In this document: positions 8,385 to 16,522 of the stretch, one piece after another
Layout: each line of letters starts with the position of its first letter
How positions within the stretch are numbered: the first letter of the stretch is position 1
Assembly: GCA_036658435.1 (NCBI GenBank)
Contig: JAVXEO010000041.1
Span: 1 to 22,350, forward strand
Source: DIGJ01 sp036658435
GTDB taxonomy: Bacteria > Bacillota > Clostridia > Lachnospirales > Lachnospiraceae
Direction of reading: 5' to 3'
DNA: 22,350 nt
Position numbers and translations under genes: made by a program
Notes under the pieces: generated by a model
Database searches by the model: none
Told to the model about the DNA's origin: nothing
What the model saw: the letters and a program-made list of their open reading frames with translations, nothing else

Positions 8385-8480
8385 TATGTAAAATATAGTT
8401 ATAAATCCAGCAGGTTCACATGACAACTGGTGTATAAAAGCAGGATCTATTGTTCATTCTGTATAAAATAAAAATTTCCT

Positions 8481-8509
8481 TTGAAAAAAACTGCAAATAC
8501 GTATATAAT
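8481..8509 (+). promoter_or_regulatory. Sigma-A-type promoter for the mbl-flagellar rod operon
   Basis: TTGAAA (8481-8486) and a perfect TATAAT (8504-8509) are spaced by 17 bases. Transcription would start near 8516, giving a 5' leader of about 100 bases before the ATG at 8616. No flagellar sigma-28 motif is visible here, so the operon looks vegetatively transcribed. Confidence 0.8.
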
Positions 8510-8615
8510 ACAACTGAGTATGTTTATTTACCGAATGATTGGAAAAAATTAGATAAATAGAGAGATACAAGATGTGGAAACTGAATGAATCCTATTCAGA
8601 AGAAAGGAGATATAA

Positions 8616-9608
8616 ATGATTGGTAGTGATATTGGAATTGATTTGGGAACAGCAAGTGTACTTGTTTATATAAAGGGAAAGGGTGTTGTATTAAAAGAAC
8701 CTTCGGTGGTTGCATTTGATAGGGACACCAACAAGATAAAAGCAATTGGAGAAGAAGCAAGACTTATGCTTGGAAGAACGCCAGGTAATATTATTGCGGT
8801 TCGCCCGTTAAGACAAGGCGTTATTTCGGACTATACGGTTACAGAGAAGATGCTGAAGCATTTTATTCAAAAAGCAGTTGGAAAACAAAGACTTAGAAAA
8901 CCAAGAATCAGTGTCTGTGTTCCAAGTGGAGTAACGGAAGTTGAAAAAAAAGCCGTAGAGGATGCAACATATCAGGCAGGTGCCAGAGAAGTTATGATTA
9001 TAGAAGAACCCATTGCTGCCGCTATTGGTGCAGGAATTGACATTGCCAGACCTTGTGGAAACATGATTGTGGACATTGGTGGGGGAACCTCCGATATTGC
9101 AGTTATTTCTCTTGGTGGCACGGTAGTAAGCACGTCCATTAAAATTGCCGGTGATGATTTTGATGAAGCCATTGTAAGATATATGCGTAAAAAACATAAT
9201 CTTCTTATTGGTGAAAGAACGGCAGAGGATATTAAAATTAAGATTGGCAGTGCATTCAGACGACCGGAAAGTGAAACCATGGATGTGAGAGGACGTAATT
9301 TAGTTACGGGGCTTCCAAAGACAATTGAGGTTACTTCCGAAGAGACAGAAGAGGCGTTAAAAGAAACAACGTCCCAGATTGTAGAAGCGGTACACAGCGT
9401 TTTAGAGAAAACACCGCCGGAACTGGCTGCAGATATTGCAGACCGGGGCATTGTATTGACAGGTGGTGGAAGTTTACTCCGTGGTTTAGAAGAATTGATT
9501 GAAAGCAAGACCGGAATAACCACAATGACCGCAGCAGATCCTATGCTTTGCGTTGCCATTGGAACCGGAAAGTTTGTAGAATTTCTCAGTGACAAGAAGA
9601 GTATGTGA
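8616..9608 (+). CDS. mbl: MreB/Mbl-family bacterial actin
   Basis: MreB-family proteins form membrane-associated filaments that guide lateral wall synthesis and rod shape. The 330-residue protein has the three actin-fold nucleotide motifs: phosphate 1 DIGIDLGTAS at 5-14, phosphate 2 DIGGGTSDIAV at 153-163, and the adenosine motif LTGGGSLLRG at 281-290. The start follows the strong SD AGAAAGGAGAT. The order mbl, flhO, flhP in Bacillus subtilis matches the order here, which favours Mbl over the mreBCD-linked MreB; no mreC or mreD is nearby. It is the first gene behind the promoter at 8481 and lies 32 bases before flgF. Paralogue identity within the family is inferred from context. Confidence 0.92.
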   Translation: MIGSDIGIDLGTASVLVYIKGKGVVLKEPSVVAFDRDTNKIKAIGEEARLMLGRTPGNIIAVRPLRQGVISDYTVTEKMLKHFIQKAVGKQRLRKPRISVCVPSGVTEVEKKAVEDATYQAGAREVMIIEEPIAAAIGAGIDIARPCGNMIVDIGGGTSDIAVISLGGTVVSTSIKIAGDDFDEAIVRYMRKKHNLLIGERTAEDIKIKIGSAFRRPESETMDVRGRNLVTGLPKTIEVTSEETEEALKETTSQIVEAVHSVLEKTPPELAADIADRGIVLTGGGSLLRGLEELIESKTGITTMTAADPMLCVAIGTGKFVEFLSDKKSM

Positions 9609-9640
9609 CAAAAAGCGGATAAACCGGCAGGAGGATATAT

Positions 9641-10417
9641 ATGGTAAGAGGCTTATACACTGCTTATACAGGGATGGAAAGTGAGCAGAAACGCTTGGAC
9701 ATTATTGCAAATAATGTGGCCAACGCATCTACCGTTGGTTACAAGGAGGAAAGTGTAACAAACCAGGCATTTGAAGAAATGCTAACCTTAAAGATTCGGG
9801 ATGGGTCGGAAGGTTACATGACCAAACCAATAGGGCAAATGAGTCTTGGAGTTAAATTAGGTGAGGTATATACCGATTATGGACAAGGTTCTCTTAGACA
9901 GACAGGGAATACCTACGACTTAGCCATTGAAGGAAAAGGGTTTTTTCAGGTTCGTGCTACGGATTCCGGTGGAAATGATACCACCCGCTATACCAGAAAT
10001 GGAAGCTTTAAGATGACAAGAGAAGGCTATATTGTAGATGTGGATGGAAACCATCTACAGGGAGAGAGCGGGGACGTTTTAGTACCTACAGAGGCAGCCA
10101 GTATTGCAATTTCCCAAGACGGTGGAGTTTATGCAGATGGAACGCGAGTAAACACCATTAAGCTGACTGATTTTGAGAATTATGACTACTTGAAAAAGAT
10201 AGGAGACACTTCCTATAAACTTGTAGATGGTGGAGCGATAAAAGATGCGGAGGGTGGAATTGTTCAAGGTTTTACGGAACAGTCCAATGTGAATCCGGTA
10301 AATGAAATGGTTGAAATGATTTCCATTACCAGAGCTTACGAGGCAAATCAGAAAGTAATTTCAACCGTGGATACGATGTTAGATAAATCGGTGAATTCCA
10401 TTGGCCGTGTGGGATAA
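9641..10417 (+). CDS. flgF: Flagellar hook-basal body protein FlgF/FlhO
   Basis: This is a rod or hook-family axial protein of the flagellar basal body, exported by the flagellar type III system and assembled outside the cytoplasm. The 258-residue sequence has the N-terminal rod motif with ANNVANASTVGYK at 23-35. A central FlgE/F/G-like region holds the segment AIEGKGFFQV. The paired C-terminal coiled-coil motif begins SNVNPVNEMVEMI and ends with a helical tail. The SD is CAGGAGG, about seven bases before the ATG. It corresponds to FlhO of Bacillus subtilis in size and order. FlgF and FlgG cannot be separated firmly by eye; being upstream and shorter favours FlgF/FlhO. Confidence 0.9.
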   Translation: MVRGLYTAYTGMESEQKRLDIIANNVANASTVGYKEESVTNQAFEEMLTLKIRDGSEGYMTKPIGQMSLGVKLGEVYTDYGQGSLRQTGNTYDLAIEGKGFFQVRATDSGGNDTTRYTRNGSFKMTREGYIVDVDGNHLQGESGDVLVPTEAASIAISQDGGVYADGTRVNTIKLTDFENYDYLKKIGDTSYKLVDGGAIKDAEGGIVQGFTEQSNVNPVNEMVEMISITRAYEANQKVISTVDTMLDKSVNSIGRVG

Positions 10418-10437
10418 CATCGAGCTTTAACTAAGAG

Positions 10438-10446
10438 AAAGAGGTG
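10438..10446 (+). promoter_or_regulatory. Ribosome binding site setting the flgG start
   Basis: AAAGAGGTG lies seven bases before the ATG at 10453. The in-frame GTG at 10444 overlaps this SD and so cannot be the used start. A second ATG directly follows at 10456. Confidence 0.7.
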
Positions 10447-10452
10447 TATAGT

Positions 10453-11268
10453 ATGATGCGTTCTTTATGGACCGGTGCATCCGGAATGGTAACTCAGCAG
10501 ACAAATGTAGATACCATTGCAAACAACCTGGCAAATATTAATACAACGGGATATAAATCAGAAAAGGCAGAATTCAAATCCCTGCTTTATCAAACCATTC
10601 AAAAAAAATCAACGGACAGTACAGGTGCAGAAAAACCGGTAGGAATTCAGGTTGGTCTTGGTACCATGAATTCAGCCGTTACTTCTCAGTTTACACAAGG
10701 AGCCTATACAGAGACGGGGAATCAATGGGATTTTGCCATTGGTGGAGATGGTTTTTTTGCATTGCAGATGCCAGATGGTACTACTTCCTATACGAGAAGC
10801 GGAGCTTTTAAAATGTCGGTGGGTGTTGGTGGAAACACCTTATGTGATAGCAGGGGTAACCCGGTTTTGGATACCAGTGGAGCTCCGATTACGCTGGATG
10901 CCGGATTTACTCCCAGCCGAATTACGGTAGATGAAAGAGGAAACTTTTCTTATCCGGACGAAAATGGGGATATTAAGCCTATGGGAATTCAAATCGGACT
11001 GGTACAATTTAATAATCCGGCAGGTCTTGAAAAGGGAAGCAATTCTATGTTGAAGGAGTCTCCTGCTTCCGGTGCGCCCCGTTGGGAATCAGGGGATACG
11101 GCACTTACCAAGAGCGAGATGAAACAAAAATATTTGGAAGCTTCCAATGTTCAGGCAGTGGATGAAATGGTCAATTTAATTGTTGCACAGAGAGCTTATG
11201 AAATGAATTCAAAGATCATTACAGCTTCGGATACTATGTTGCAGCAAGCAAATAATCTGAGAGGATGA
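10453..11268 (+). CDS. flgG: Flagellar distal rod protein FlgG/FlhP
   Basis: FlgG-type proteins build the distal rod of the flagellum. From the ATG at 10453 the protein has 271 residues, close to the usual 260. It has the rod signature ANNLANINTTGYK at 23-35, then the central domain with AIGGDGFFALQ. The C-terminal motif SNVQAVDEMVNLIVAQRAYE is followed by a tail of SDTMLQQANNLRG type. It follows flgF after 35 bases and precedes a rod-binding protein gene. FlhP of Bacillus subtilis is the positional counterpart. The QRAYE motif and the LRG ending fit FlgG better than FlgF. Confidence 0.92.
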   Translation: MMRSLWTGASGMVTQQTNVDTIANNLANINTTGYKSEKAEFKSLLYQTIQKKSTDSTGAEKPVGIQVGLGTMNSAVTSQFTQGAYTETGNQWDFAIGGDGFFALQMPDGTTSYTRSGAFKMSVGVGGNTLCDSRGNPVLDTSGAPITLDAGFTPSRITVDERGNFSYPDENGDIKPMGIQIGLVQFNNPAGLEKGSNSMLKESPASGAPRWESGDTALTKSEMKQKYLEASNVQAVDEMVNLIVAQRAYEMNSKIITASDTMLQQANNLRG

Positions 11269-11277
11269 TGATGGAAT

Positions 11278-11619
11278 ATGAGTATTTCACTGGATGGAAC
11301 GTCCTTATATAATAATTATACTTCAGGTACCGTTCATACTTCAGACAAAACAAATTCACTGGAGCAGTCCTTATCTAATATGGAGAAGGGAAAAGCTACC
11401 GATCAGGAACTCCTGGAGGCATGCAAGAGCTTTGAAACCTATTTTACAGAACAGGTATTTAAGGAAATGAAGAAAACCGTACATAGTAGTGATGATGATG
11501 GAGAATATATGCAGTGTTTTGGTGATATGTTAGGAGAAGAATATGCAAAAAATATCACGGACTCCGGAAGCCTTGGAATTGCACAGATGCTATATGAATC
11601 CATGAAAAATAATAGGTAG
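11278..11619 (+). CDS. flgJ: Rod-binding protein (FlgJ N-terminal domain type)
   Basis: This 113-residue protein matches the rod-binding domain at the N-terminus of FlgJ, which caps or scaffolds the growing flagellar rod. The core runs from about residue 40 (LEACKSFETYFTEQVFKEMKK) through DDDGEYMQCFGDMLGEEYAK to the end SLGIAQMLYESM, the typical helical pattern. The C-terminal muramidase domain of proteobacterial FlgJ is absent, as is common in Firmicutes, so wall hydrolysis for rod insertion must come from another protein. An SD-like GAGGATGATGATGG overlaps the end of flgG. It is the last gene before an intrinsic terminator, closing the rod operon. Confidence 0.85.
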   Translation: MSISLDGTSLYNNYTSGTVHTSDKTNSLEQSLSNMEKGKATDQELLEACKSFETYFTEQVFKEMKKTVHSSDDDGEYMQCFGDMLGEEYAKNITDSGSLGIAQMLYESMKNNR

Positions 11620-11622
11620 GGA

Positions 11623-11660
11623 CAATGGGGCTGTGAATTGCAGTCCCATTGATTTTTATT
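11623..11660 (+). terminator. Intrinsic terminator after the mbl-flagellar operon
   Basis: CAATGGGGCTG (11623-11633) pairs with CAGTCCCATTG (11641-11651) in an 11-bp stem with one G-U pair. The seven-base loop is followed by ATTTTTATT. It lies four bases after the flgJ stop and separates the flagellar operon from recD2. Confidence 0.88.
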
Positions 11661-11681
11661 ATATACTGAGGGAGAAAGCGT

Positions 11682-13895
11682 GTGTCAGAAGCAGTGAAAG
11701 GGTATGTAGAAAGAATTGTTTATAGGAATCAGGAAAATGGATATACGGTTTTTGAACTGACCAATGAGGATCTGGACATTACTTGTGTAGGAACCTTTCC
11801 CTTTATTAGTGAAGGGGAATGTATGGAAGTAATGGGAAAAATGACGGAGCATCCTGTTTACGGAGAACAGATTCAGGTAGAAAGCTATGAAATAAAGGAG
11901 CCTTCGGATGATTTGTCAATGGAACGGTATTTAGGTTCCGGAGCCATTAAGGGTGTTGGACCTAAGCTTGCAGGACGAATTGTTAAAAAGTTTAAAAAGG
12001 ATACCTTCCGTATCATAGAAGAAGAACCGGAATGTCTGGTTGCTGTAAAGGGAATTAGTGAAAGAATAGCAAGAGAAATAGCAGAACAATTTGAAGAAAA
12101 AAAAGAATTGCGAAATGCCATGATGTTTTTACAGCAATATGGAATTTCAAACAATTTATCAGTGAAAATATACCAAAATTATGGGCCGAAGATGTACGAA
12201 ATATTACAGCAAAATCCCTATAAACTTGCTGAGGACATTCAGGGCGTTGGATTTAAACTTGCTGATGAAATTGCAAATAAAGCAGGCATTCTTACGGATT
12301 CGGATTTTAGAATTAAGGCGGGTATTTTATATGCTCTTCAGCGGGCAAATGGAATGGGACATATTTATCTTCCTAAAGAGGAATTATTAGAGGAAACCGC
12401 ACAATTACTATTGGTGGATAAAAGTAAAATTGAAAAACATTTGACGGATATGTCTTTAGATAAACGGATTGTAATAAAAGAAGAAGAGGGAAAAAAGTGT
12501 ATTTATGCCTCTGCTTTTTATTATATGGAAATGAATTGTGCCAGAATGCTTTTGGACTTAAATACACAATATACTATAAATCAGGAAATTTTAGAAAAAA
12601 AAATACAGACTTTGGAAACCGCATCGAACCTGGAATTGGATACCTTACAAAAACAAGCCGTTGCAGAGGCAGCCAAAAATGGCGTTCTGGTTATAACCGG
12701 AGGTCCCGGTACGGGAAAAACAACGACCATAAATACGATTATTGGCTTTTTTGAATCGGAAGGAATGGAGATTCTTTTAGCAGCACCAACGGGAAGAGCA
12801 GCAAAGAGAATGAAAGAAACGACCGGCTACGAAGCACAGACCATACACCGGCTTTTGGAACTTAAGAGTGCCGGAAATGAAAATTTAGAAAGTATGCACT
12901 TCGAAAGAAATGAAACGAACCCATTGGAAACGGATGTGGTTATTATTGATGAAATGTCAATGGTGGATATTCATTTATTTTATGCGCTTTTAAAGTCTAT
13001 AATGGTAGGTACCCGTTTGATTTTAGTGGGAGACGTAAACCAGCTACCCTCTGTGGGACCGGGAAATGTACTAAAGGATGTGATTCGATCCCATACATTT
13101 AATGTGGTTAAACTTTCCAAGATTTTTCGCCAGGCAGCAGAAAGCGATATTATCGTGAATGCCCATAAAATTCATGAGGGGCAGCAGATTCACCTAGACA
13201 ACCAGAGCAAAGATTTCTTTATGCTGAAAAGACAGGATACCAATCATATTATCAGCGTTGTGATACAATTGCTTAAAGATAAAATTCCAAAGTATGTAAA
13301 TGCAGACATTCATGATATACAGGTTCTAACTCCAATGCGCAAAGGAGAACTAGGGGTAGAACGGCTAAACCAGATCTTACAGCAATACCTGAACCCACCG
13401 GATACCACAAAACGGGAGAAAGAATTTTCACAGGGGATTTTTAGAGAAGGTGACAAAATCATGCAAATAAAGAATAATTACCAAATTGAGTGGGAAATCA
13501 CCAATGACAAAGGATTTTCTTTGGAAAAAGGAAGTGGCGTCTTCAATGGAGATTGCGGAATTATTCGAGAAATTAATTATTTTGCAGAGAGAATAACGGT
13601 AGAATTTGAAGAAGGAAAAAAGGTGGAGTACCGTTTTGCCGATATGGAAGAATTAGAACTTGCTTATGCAATAACCATACATAAATCACAGGGAAGTGAA
13701 TACCCTGCCATTATTCTTCCAATTCTTACAGGTCCCCGTATGTTATTTAACCGTAACCTGCTATATACAGCAGTAACAAGGGCAAAAAAATGTGTAACGA
13801 TTGTTGGAAGTGATGAAATGGTAAGACGCATGATTGAAAATGCCAGTGAACAAAAGAGATATTCTAGTTTGGATCTGCGAATTGGTGAAATGTAG
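11682..13895 (+). CDS. recD2: ATP-dependent DNA helicase RecD2
   Basis: RecD2 is a superfamily 1B 5'-to-3' helicase found without RecBC and linked to replication fork stability and DNA repair. The 737-residue protein has an N-terminal OB-like segment (1-75). Helix-hairpin-helix units at about 84-200 include GSGAIKGVGPKLAGRIV and the repeated QGVGFKLADEIA. The helicase core has Walker A GGPGTGKTT at 340-348, Walker B IIDEMSM at 421-427, GDVNQLPSVGPG at 450-461, and a C-terminal YAITIHKSQGSEY motif. The GTG start follows GAGGGAGAAAG. A terminator precedes it, yet no convincing promoter was found in the 20 bases between. The call is secure from motifs and length. Confidence 0.95.
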   Translation: MSEAVKGYVERIVYRNQENGYTVFELTNEDLDITCVGTFPFISEGECMEVMGKMTEHPVYGEQIQVESYEIKEPSDDLSMERYLGSGAIKGVGPKLAGRIVKKFKKDTFRIIEEEPECLVAVKGISERIAREIAEQFEEKKELRNAMMFLQQYGISNNLSVKIYQNYGPKMYEILQQNPYKLAEDIQGVGFKLADEIANKAGILTDSDFRIKAGILYALQRANGMGHIYLPKEELLEETAQLLLVDKSKIEKHLTDMSLDKRIVIKEEEGKKCIYASAFYYMEMNCARMLLDLNTQYTINQEILEKKIQTLETASNLELDTLQKQAVAEAAKNGVLVITGGPGTGKTTTINTIIGFFESEGMEILLAAPTGRAAKRMKETTGYEAQTIHRLLELKSAGNENLESMHFERNETNPLETDVVIIDEMSMVDIHLFYALLKSIMVGTRLILVGDVNQLPSVGPGNVLKDVIRSHTFNVVKLSKIFRQAAESDIIVNAHKIHEGQQIHLDNQSKDFFMLKRQDTNHIISVVIQLLKDKIPKYVNADIHDIQVLTPMRKGELGVERLNQILQQYLNPPDTTKREKEFSQGIFREGDKIMQIKNNYQIEWEITNDKGFSLEKGSGVFNGDCGIIREINYFAERITVEFEEGKKVEYRFADMEELELAYAITIHKSQGSEYPAIILPILTGPRMLFNRNLLYTAVTRAKKCVTIVGSDEMVRRMIENASEQKRYSSLDLRIGEM

Positions 13896-13952
13896 GAAGG
13901 GTAAAGCTGGGGAGTTACGGAAATAATTCGTGCAAAAAATAAAAAAATGAGT

Positions 13953-13958
13953 TATAAT
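13953..13958 (+). promoter_or_regulatory. Candidate -10 box upstream of the nucleotidyltransferase
   Basis: A perfect TATAAT lies 36 bases before the ATG at 13994, in an AT-rich 80-base gap after recD2. The -35 region at the expected spacing (GTGCAA, 13930-13935) is weak, so this is a tentative promoter. Confidence 0.4.
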
Positions 13959-13977
13959 AAAATCATAATTATGGGAT

Positions 13978-13984
13978 GAGGAGA
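13978..13984 (+). promoter_or_regulatory. Ribosome binding site setting the nucleotidyltransferase start
   Basis: GAGGAGA ends nine bases before the ATG at 13994. The in-frame ATG at 13976 overlaps the SD and would add six residues not expected in the family, so the start at 13994 is preferred. Confidence 0.8.
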
Positions 13985-13993
13985 AATTGTAAG

Positions 13994-14893
13994 ATGAAAA
14001 AAACAACACTTGTTATTATGGCTGCAGGAATGGGAAGCCGTTTTGGCGGAATAAAACAAATCGAGCCGGTTGGACCAAGTGGAGAAATTTTGTTGGATTA
14101 TTCTGTTTTTGATGGAATAGAAGCCGGATTTAATAAGGTTATATTTATTATTCGAAAAGATATTGAAAAAGAATTCAAAGAAGTAATAGGAGAGCGCTTG
14201 GAAAAACGTATTGAGGTGGAATATGTATTCCAGAATATGGAAGACTTGCCGGCAGGTTATGTAAAACCAAAAGAAAGAACCAAACCTTGGGGAACCGGAC
14301 ATGCCATATTAAGTTGCAGGGGAAAAGTGAATACTCCATTTGTGGTAATTAATGCCGATGATTATTATGGAAAAGAAGGATTTAAGAAGATTCATTCTTT
14401 TTTATGTGAACCGAAAGAGTGTGAGACAAAGTATAATTTCTGTATGGCAGGTTTTCATCTGGGAAATACGCTAAGTGAAAATGGAACGGTAACCCGGGGA
14501 GTGTGCAAAGTTGAAAATGGAGTTTTAGTAGACGTAGAAGAAACTTACGATATTAGAAAATCTGGAATGGCAGCAAAGACAGAGCAAAAAGAGATTCCCT
14601 TTGAACAACCGGTGTCTATGAATATGTGGGGATTTACACCGGATATTATGGAAGAATTAGAAAAAAGATTTACTTCATTCCTGGATGGAATAAGCCCGGA
14701 TGACATGAAGGCAGAATATTTGCTTCCTACTATTGTGGACAAACTAATAAAAGAAGGAGAGGCAACCGTACACGTTTTGGATACTGCAGACAAGTGGTTT
14801 GGGGTAACCTATAAAGAAGACAAAGAATATGTACAAGAATCCTTTAAAAATTTAGTGGAAAAGGGTGTCTACCCAGCAAAATTATTTGATTAG
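13994..14893 (+). CDS. Sugar-phosphate nucleotidyltransferase family protein
   Basis: The 299-residue protein has a nucleotidyltransferase fold of the kind that joins an NTP to a sugar phosphate. The N-terminal signature LVIMAAGMGSRFGG followed by IKQ, at about 6-22, is the nucleotide-binding loop with the usual basic residues. NADDYYG at 120-126 supplies the metal-binding aspartate. A variable C-terminal half follows with MNMWGFTPDIM at about 206-216. The substrate sugar and nucleotide cannot be read from the sequence. It sits between recD2 and comFC, neither of which points to a pathway. Its last codons overlap the proposed comFC start by 29 bases, suggesting co-transcription with the genes below. 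Confidence 0.82.
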   Translation: MKKTTLVIMAAGMGSRFGGIKQIEPVGPSGEILLDYSVFDGIEAGFNKVIFIIRKDIEKEFKEVIGERLEKRIEVEYVFQNMEDLPAGYVKPKERTKPWGTGHAILSCRGKVNTPFVVINADDYYGKEGFKKIHSFLCEPKECETKYNFCMAGFHLGNTLSENGTVTRGVCKVENGVLVDVEETYDIRKSGMAAKTEQKEIPFEQPVSMNMWGFTPDIMEELEKRFTSFLDGISPDDMKAEYLLPTIVDKLIKEGEATVHVLDTADKWFGVTYKEDKEYVQESFKNLVEKGVYPAKLFD

Positions 14894-15584
14894 AGATATA
14901 ATATTTCCTCCACGCTGCCCTTTTTGTGAAAAAATCGTTGCAAAAACAGGAAGATCCTGTGAAGCATGTAAGGAAAAACTTCCCTATTTGTATGAACCAA
15001 GATGTAGAAAATGCAGTAAACCTATTTTTCAGGCAGAATCGGAATACTGCTATGATTGTGAACATAAGATATTTTCATATCATAGCGGAAAAGCAGTATG
15101 GAAGTATGAAAAAGAGGTGGCAGCGTCCATTTCACGATTTAAATTTCATGATAAGCAAGAATATGCTTCCTTTTATGCACATGAAATGGTACGATTATAT
15201 GGAGACTGGATACGTATGAATTCCATAGAGGCATTTCTTCCGGTTCCGATACATAAGGCTAAGAAAAGAAAGCGGGGATATAATCAAGCCTTTCTATTAG
15301 CAAAGAGTATGGGGGAAGAAATGAATATTCCGGTTCTTACAGATGGAATCACCCGAGTGAAAAATACAAAGCCACAAAAAGAATTAAACGATAGAGAGAG
15401 AAAGAAAAATTTAAAAGCAGCTTTTTTAGAAAACGAAGAGGTACTGAATGGATTTAGAAAGGTTGCATTAATTGACGATATATATACAACAGGGGCTACA
15501 ATAGAGGCTTGCACAAAAGTCTTGTTAAATACACAAATCACAGAAGTTTATTTTTTATGTGTCAGTATTGGAACAAGTATGTAA
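14865..15584 (+). CDS. comFC: ComFC-type phosphoribosyltransferase-like protein
   Basis: ComFC/GntX-type proteins act in DNA uptake (late competence) and have a zinc-binding head and a phosphoribosyltransferase-like body. The 239-residue frame has eight cysteines in CxxC pairs (18/21, 32/35, 47/50, 62/65). FLPVPIHKAKKRKRGYNQA lies at about 124-142, and the PRPP-binding motif VALIDDIYTTGAT at 200-212. The GTG start at 14865 is preceded by GGAAAAGG and overlaps the previous gene by 29 bases. A TTG at 14886 is an alternative, and the cysteine head is complete from either. The next gene is yvyF, matching the Bacillus comFC-yvyF order. Whether the host is competent is not shown here. Confidence 0.88.
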   Translation: MSTQQNYLIRDIIFPPRCPFCEKIVAKTGRSCEACKEKLPYLYEPRCRKCSKPIFQAESEYCYDCEHKIFSYHSGKAVWKYEKEVAASISRFKFHDKQEYASFYAHEMVRLYGDWIRMNSIEAFLPVPIHKAKKRKRGYNQAFLLAKSMGEEMNIPVLTDGITRVKNTKPQKELNDRERKKNLKAAFLENEEVLNGFRKVALIDDIYTTGATIEACTKVLLNTQITEVYFLCVSIGTSM

Positions 15585-15596
15585 GGAGGATAAGAA

Positions 15597-15995
15597 ATGG
15601 AAGTAAGAAGTTGTAAAAAATGTGGAAGTTTGTTTAATTTTGTTTCCGGACTGCCTTTGTGTCCGGCATGTATGAAGGAGATTGATGATAAATTTCCAGC
15701 GGTAAAACAATATATATATGAACATCCCGGTGTTGGAATACAGCAGGTATCGGAAGAAAAAGAAGTTCCAATTTCATTGATTAAAAGATGGGTAAAAGAA
15801 GAACGGCTTGAATTTGCGGAAGGCTCTGCAATGGGAGTAGAATGCGAACGATGCGGAAAAATGATTTTGAGTGGAAGATATTGTGACAGTTGTAAAGCGG
15901 ATATGAAAAATCAGTTTAGCAGTGTGTTAAAATCAGAACCAAAACAAAAGAAAAAAACAGACAAAGAGACAAATGCAAAAATGCGGTTTTTTTGA
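15597..15995 (+). CDS. yvyF: YvyF-type flagellar operon protein
   Basis: This 132-residue protein resembles Bacillus YvyF, a small protein encoded beside comFC and flagellar genes whose molecular role is poorly defined. Two zinc-ribbon-like cysteine sets bracket the sequence: Cys6, Cys9, Cys22, Cys25 and Cys83, Cys86, Cys96, Cys99. Between them, at about 47-71, GIQQVSEEKEVPISLIKRW has the look of a helix-turn-helix. The tail is lysine-rich. AAGGAGG directly follows the comFC stop, 12 bases before the ATG. In Bacillus the next gene is flgM, the anti-sigma factor; here a CheX-like gene follows instead. Confidence 0.85.
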   Translation: MEVRSCKKCGSLFNFVSGLPLCPACMKEIDDKFPAVKQYIYEHPGVGIQQVSEEKEVPISLIKRWVKEERLEFAEGSAMGVECERCGKMILSGRYCDSCKADMKNQFSSVLKSEPKQKKKTDKETNAKMRFF

Positions 15996-16033
15996 TAACA
16001 ATGAGAAGGTGTTTACATTGTCCCAAATAGGGG

Positions 16034-16501
16034 GTGGACAAGATAGAAAAAGAAGATATTGATATTGAAAAAATTTTTCGCCAGATTTTTGTAGAACTAA
16101 CGAAAAAAATGATTTCTATAGAGATGATTCCGTTACCATGGATAGAGGAAACATCGAAACAGGAATATTGTTTTTTGATTTGTACAGAAGGTGCCTTTAC
16201 TTCTTCTATACAGTTCCAGATAGAAACTGGCTTATATGAAAAAATAGCAAAAACAATATATAAAAAGAGGCAAATGACAGAAGAAGAAAAAAAATTATAT
16301 GTCACAGAATACTTAAATATTATATGTGGAAGAATATTGTCTGAGATTAATAATACGATGAAAAAACGATCAAAACTGTCTGTGCCAATGAGAATAAAGG
16401 AAAAAAATGAGAGTGAAGAATGTGAACAGAGGATACAACTGTCCTATCATTGCTCTTATGGTAAAATCGATATAAGTGTTTACTTTGATATAAAAGAATG
16501 A
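16034..16501 (+). CDS. CheX-like chemotaxis phosphatase family protein
   Basis: The 155-residue protein has the features of the CheC/CheX family, which dephosphorylates CheY. A helix with TEYLNIICGRILSEINN at about 91-107 contains the Glu92-x-x-Asn95 pair expected for the phosphatase motif, followed by the glycine seen in CheX proteins. The rest has alternating strands typical of the fold (for example TSSIQFQIETGLY and GKIDISVYFDIKE). The call is supported by the next gene being a CheY-like receiver 21 bases away. The GTG start at 16034 is bounded by an in-frame TAG at 16028, and no proper SD precedes it, so translation may be weak or the start misjudged. Only one E-x-x-N site is visible, as in CheX rather than CheC. 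Confidence 0.65.
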   Translation: MDKIEKEDIDIEKIFRQIFVELTKKMISIEMIPLPWIEETSKQEYCFLICTEGAFTSSIQFQIETGLYEKIAKTIYKKRQMTEEEKKLYVTEYLNIICGRILSEINNTMKKRSKLSVPMRIKEKNESEECEQRIQLSYHCSYGKIDISVYFDIKE

Positions 16502-16522
16502 TTTAAAGGAGGCTTTCTTGAG

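Noticed and set aside
8390..8480. Small gene or RNA in the 8324-8615 gap
   Set aside because: No open frame with a ribosome binding site and no strong hairpin was seen; the gap is explained by two divergent promoters and the mbl leader.
8972..9595. A 207-codon open frame on the - strand inside mbl
   Set aside because: It lies wholly within a strongly conserved actin-family gene, has a composition of a shadow frame (rich in Ser, Pro, Thr), and shows no ribosome binding site or family motif.
11638..11667. TTGCAG and TATACT as a promoter for recD2
   Set aside because: The start point would fall inside the ribosome binding site just before the GTG at 11682, leaving no usable leader, and the -35 would sit in the terminator stem.
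13638..13645. GCCGATAT, resembling a sigma-28 -10 element
   Set aside because: It is inside the recD2 coding region with no downstream gene start at a suitable distance and no -35 match worth reporting.
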